Shown: piece after piece, positions 62,331-64,000 of the stretch
Layout of the letters: the number at the start of each line of letters is the position of its first letter
Position numbering within the stretch: the first letter of the stretch is position 1
Assembly (NCBI GenBank): GCA_018881555.1
Contig: JACAXG010000106.1
Coordinates: forward strand, 868,001 to 932,000
Source of the DNA: Amblyornis subalaris
Taxonomy: Eukaryota > Chordata > Aves > Passeriformes > Ptilonorhynchidae
DNA length: 64,000 bases
Reading direction: 5' to 3'
The notes under the pieces: model-generated
The model's database searches: none
What the model was told of the DNA's origin: nothing
What the model saw: only the letters and a program-made list of their open reading frames with translations
Position numbers and translations under genes: made by a program

Positions 62331-64000
62331 AAAAATTTAAACACTTCATGGGACTTTGGATCACACCATAAATAAGGAGCTTTTATATCCCTTTGCAATA
62401 TGGACCACTTAATAGAGTTAAGTGACATTCGTCTTTATACCATCTCCTCCCCTGAGAACAGAGTAACAGAGACGCCTACACAGAAAAAACAATATTAGAA
62501 AGCATGTATTTTTAGCAACTTTAATTATATTCTAGCAGCAGGAAAGAAAGCGATGCAGAACNGTACGAGCAGGCAGTTCTCCCCAGAAGACAGACGTGGC
62601 TCTGGAGCTCTGCAGCAGCCTGATTTCACTTGTGAGTGGGCTCGAGTCAGAGAGTTATTGACGAGACTGTTTCATTGGTGCTGCACTGGTTATCCTTGCA
62701 GCTGCTCCACACAATCTCAGTAACTGAGCTAAATCACGGGAGCAGACGCAATCCTTAACAATTCTTACAAAATGTATGTACACACACTCCAGAATGAGAT
62801 GGTTTGGCCTGATCTATGACCAGAGTAATAACAATACTTCTTAAGTGGGGTTTTTTTTTGAGTGACATCATATTTCCAAGTTTCCCCCAGCTGGGGATTC
62901 ATTAAGAACAGTTCACTGTAATTTAGGACACAGCAAAAGCAGTTTTACCTCTCAAATCCACTGTTGCTGACAAGCTGTGGGCCTGAATGCCAGCCTAAAT
63001 TGGGCAATATTTTTAGTACTTTAATATTTCTAATACACAACCGAAGTAACTGATATTCCAGCTGTATAATGGTCAAAATAACCAAGGGAGATCCAGAGAA
63101 ATGGGGTTCTGAACTAACTCAGCTGATGAACTCAAATAACTTGTTTCAAAACACTAAAGAAGTAGTTCTTCTGGGCAGTAGGTTGAGGAAAGATACAGGA
63201 CAAAACATTGAAATCACTCCTACTGCTGATTACATGTAATCAGGCTTTTATTANACCCATTGCTTTCGCTGTGTGCAGGGCGTGATGGATCATTTAGACT
63301 GCATTTAAGAGGCAAGTGAAAAAAAAGAGCTCCATCCCATTCATAAACAACACATTTTCCTGCTGCAAAGTCCGTGCCTCTCACGGAGCAGCACAAACAA
63401 CTGCAGGATTTGATAGAGCTGAGCTCAGGAAATATTTGCATCACAAAGGTAAATGTTGAGTTTGATGGTTTAGTGCCATATTAGTTTGGGGAAATAAAAC
63501 CTCATTTCTTGACTATGAAAGGAGGCACTTGTGGAGGTGCTGAAGGGCACCTGCTTTGTGCTGNTGCCTCTGTGTCCAGCCAACCCGAGGCAGCTCCGTG
63601 TTTTTAGGATATCAGAGATTTAAAACCTGTAATAGGAAATGACTGTTGTAGAAAGCAACAGAGCNTCCCATGCATGTTATGTTTTCAGGGGGGGATGTTA
63701 TCTGTGTAGACAAAATTATACCCACGCTAGCGACTTCCTATTGTAGAAATAAATAACTGGTGAAGGGAGCCCTTGCTCAAAATGCCATCGCTTTAAAGAA
63801 CCGCATTTAAATGCATGAGTTTTACAACCACTATTAAAATAAGTGTTAATAAAAACCACACACTTAAAGCATATGAATGTGCATTCTTGTGGGTGTATCT
63901 ATTACAGCTTCAAGAGCCAGAAACAGAAGTAAATACTCCCCAGGTGCTCAGCCCACTTGCAACTGAGAAAGCNGAAGCATCCATGAAGATTCCTTCCCAC

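Larger units (their letters stand above)
50909..64000 (-). other. LRP1B: LRP1B intron upstream of the exon (3' part, continues past the window end)
   Basis: Sequence to the right of the exon is upstream in the gene. No signal-peptide exon, and no ATG followed by a hydrophobic run ending at a phase-1 donor, is recognisable, so exon 1 lies beyond 64000. The intron has two CpG-rich patches and several inverted repeats, listed separately. The remainder is ordinary AT-rich intronic sequence. Confidence 0.75.
59121..64000. other. Intron, no gene recognised
   Basis: AT-rich, with the 20-base palindrome at 59663, a repeat-free AT-rich block at about 59820-60120, poly-A/poly-T words near 60670-60730 and the inverted repeat at 61999. 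No exon 1 candidate is seen up to the window end. Confidence 0.55.

Noticed and set aside
1..64000. CRISPR array, prokaryotic operon, phage or endogenous retrovirus
   Set aside because: No regularly spaced repeats, no ribosome-binding-site-led gene strings, and no LTR pair or retroviral protein motifs were seen; the sequence is vertebrate intron.

Overview
This window is vertebrate, almost certainly avian, nuclear DNA. The base composition is AT-rich. There are no dense coding regions. The only interspersed repeats I recognise are short 5'-truncated CR1 (chicken repeat 1 type) LINE fragments, the hallmark repeat of bird genomes. The one convincing coding segment is a single 126-base exon on the minus strand at 50783-50908. 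It encodes most of one LDL-receptor class A module and matches the first such module of LRP1B (LDL receptor related protein 1B), from memory of the family, probably coding exon 2. LRP1B is known for very large introns, which explains why the rest of the window holds no other exon.

Layout, in the gene's own direction (right to left): 50909-64000 is the 3' part of the intron before the exon, ending in a branch-point/polypyrimidine/AG acceptor. It carries two CpG-rich patches (about 58.74-59.12 kb, with a 17-base x3 tandem repeat and a NotI site, and about 54.23-54.47 kb). Next come the exon and a strong gtaagt donor. Positions 1-50782 are the start of the following intron. That intron holds four CR1 fragments (6.50-6.65, 12.08-12.69, 31.79-32.03 kb in minus orientation; 35.35-35.48 kb in plus), several homopolymer tracts, an A/C-only-like tract at 18.44-18.65 kb, a purine-rich stretch at 41.26-41.70 kb, two pairs of dispersed direct repeats, and a number of short perfect inverted repeats. 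Intron numbering is inferred from the family.

I found no second gene, RNA gene, CRISPR array, endogenous retrovirus or prokaryote-like operon. Open reading frames elsewhere are not recognisable proteins and are of the length expected by chance or from GC-rich patches. Nothing here looks like an undescribed multi-gene system. The observations most worth checking are the intragenic CpG-rich patches (possible alternative promoters or enhancers), a twin E-box palindrome at 8302-8325, and an exact 28-base direct repeat at 40744/42101. Isolated single N characters are spread through the whole window and look like masked ambiguous or heterozygous bases rather than assembly gaps.
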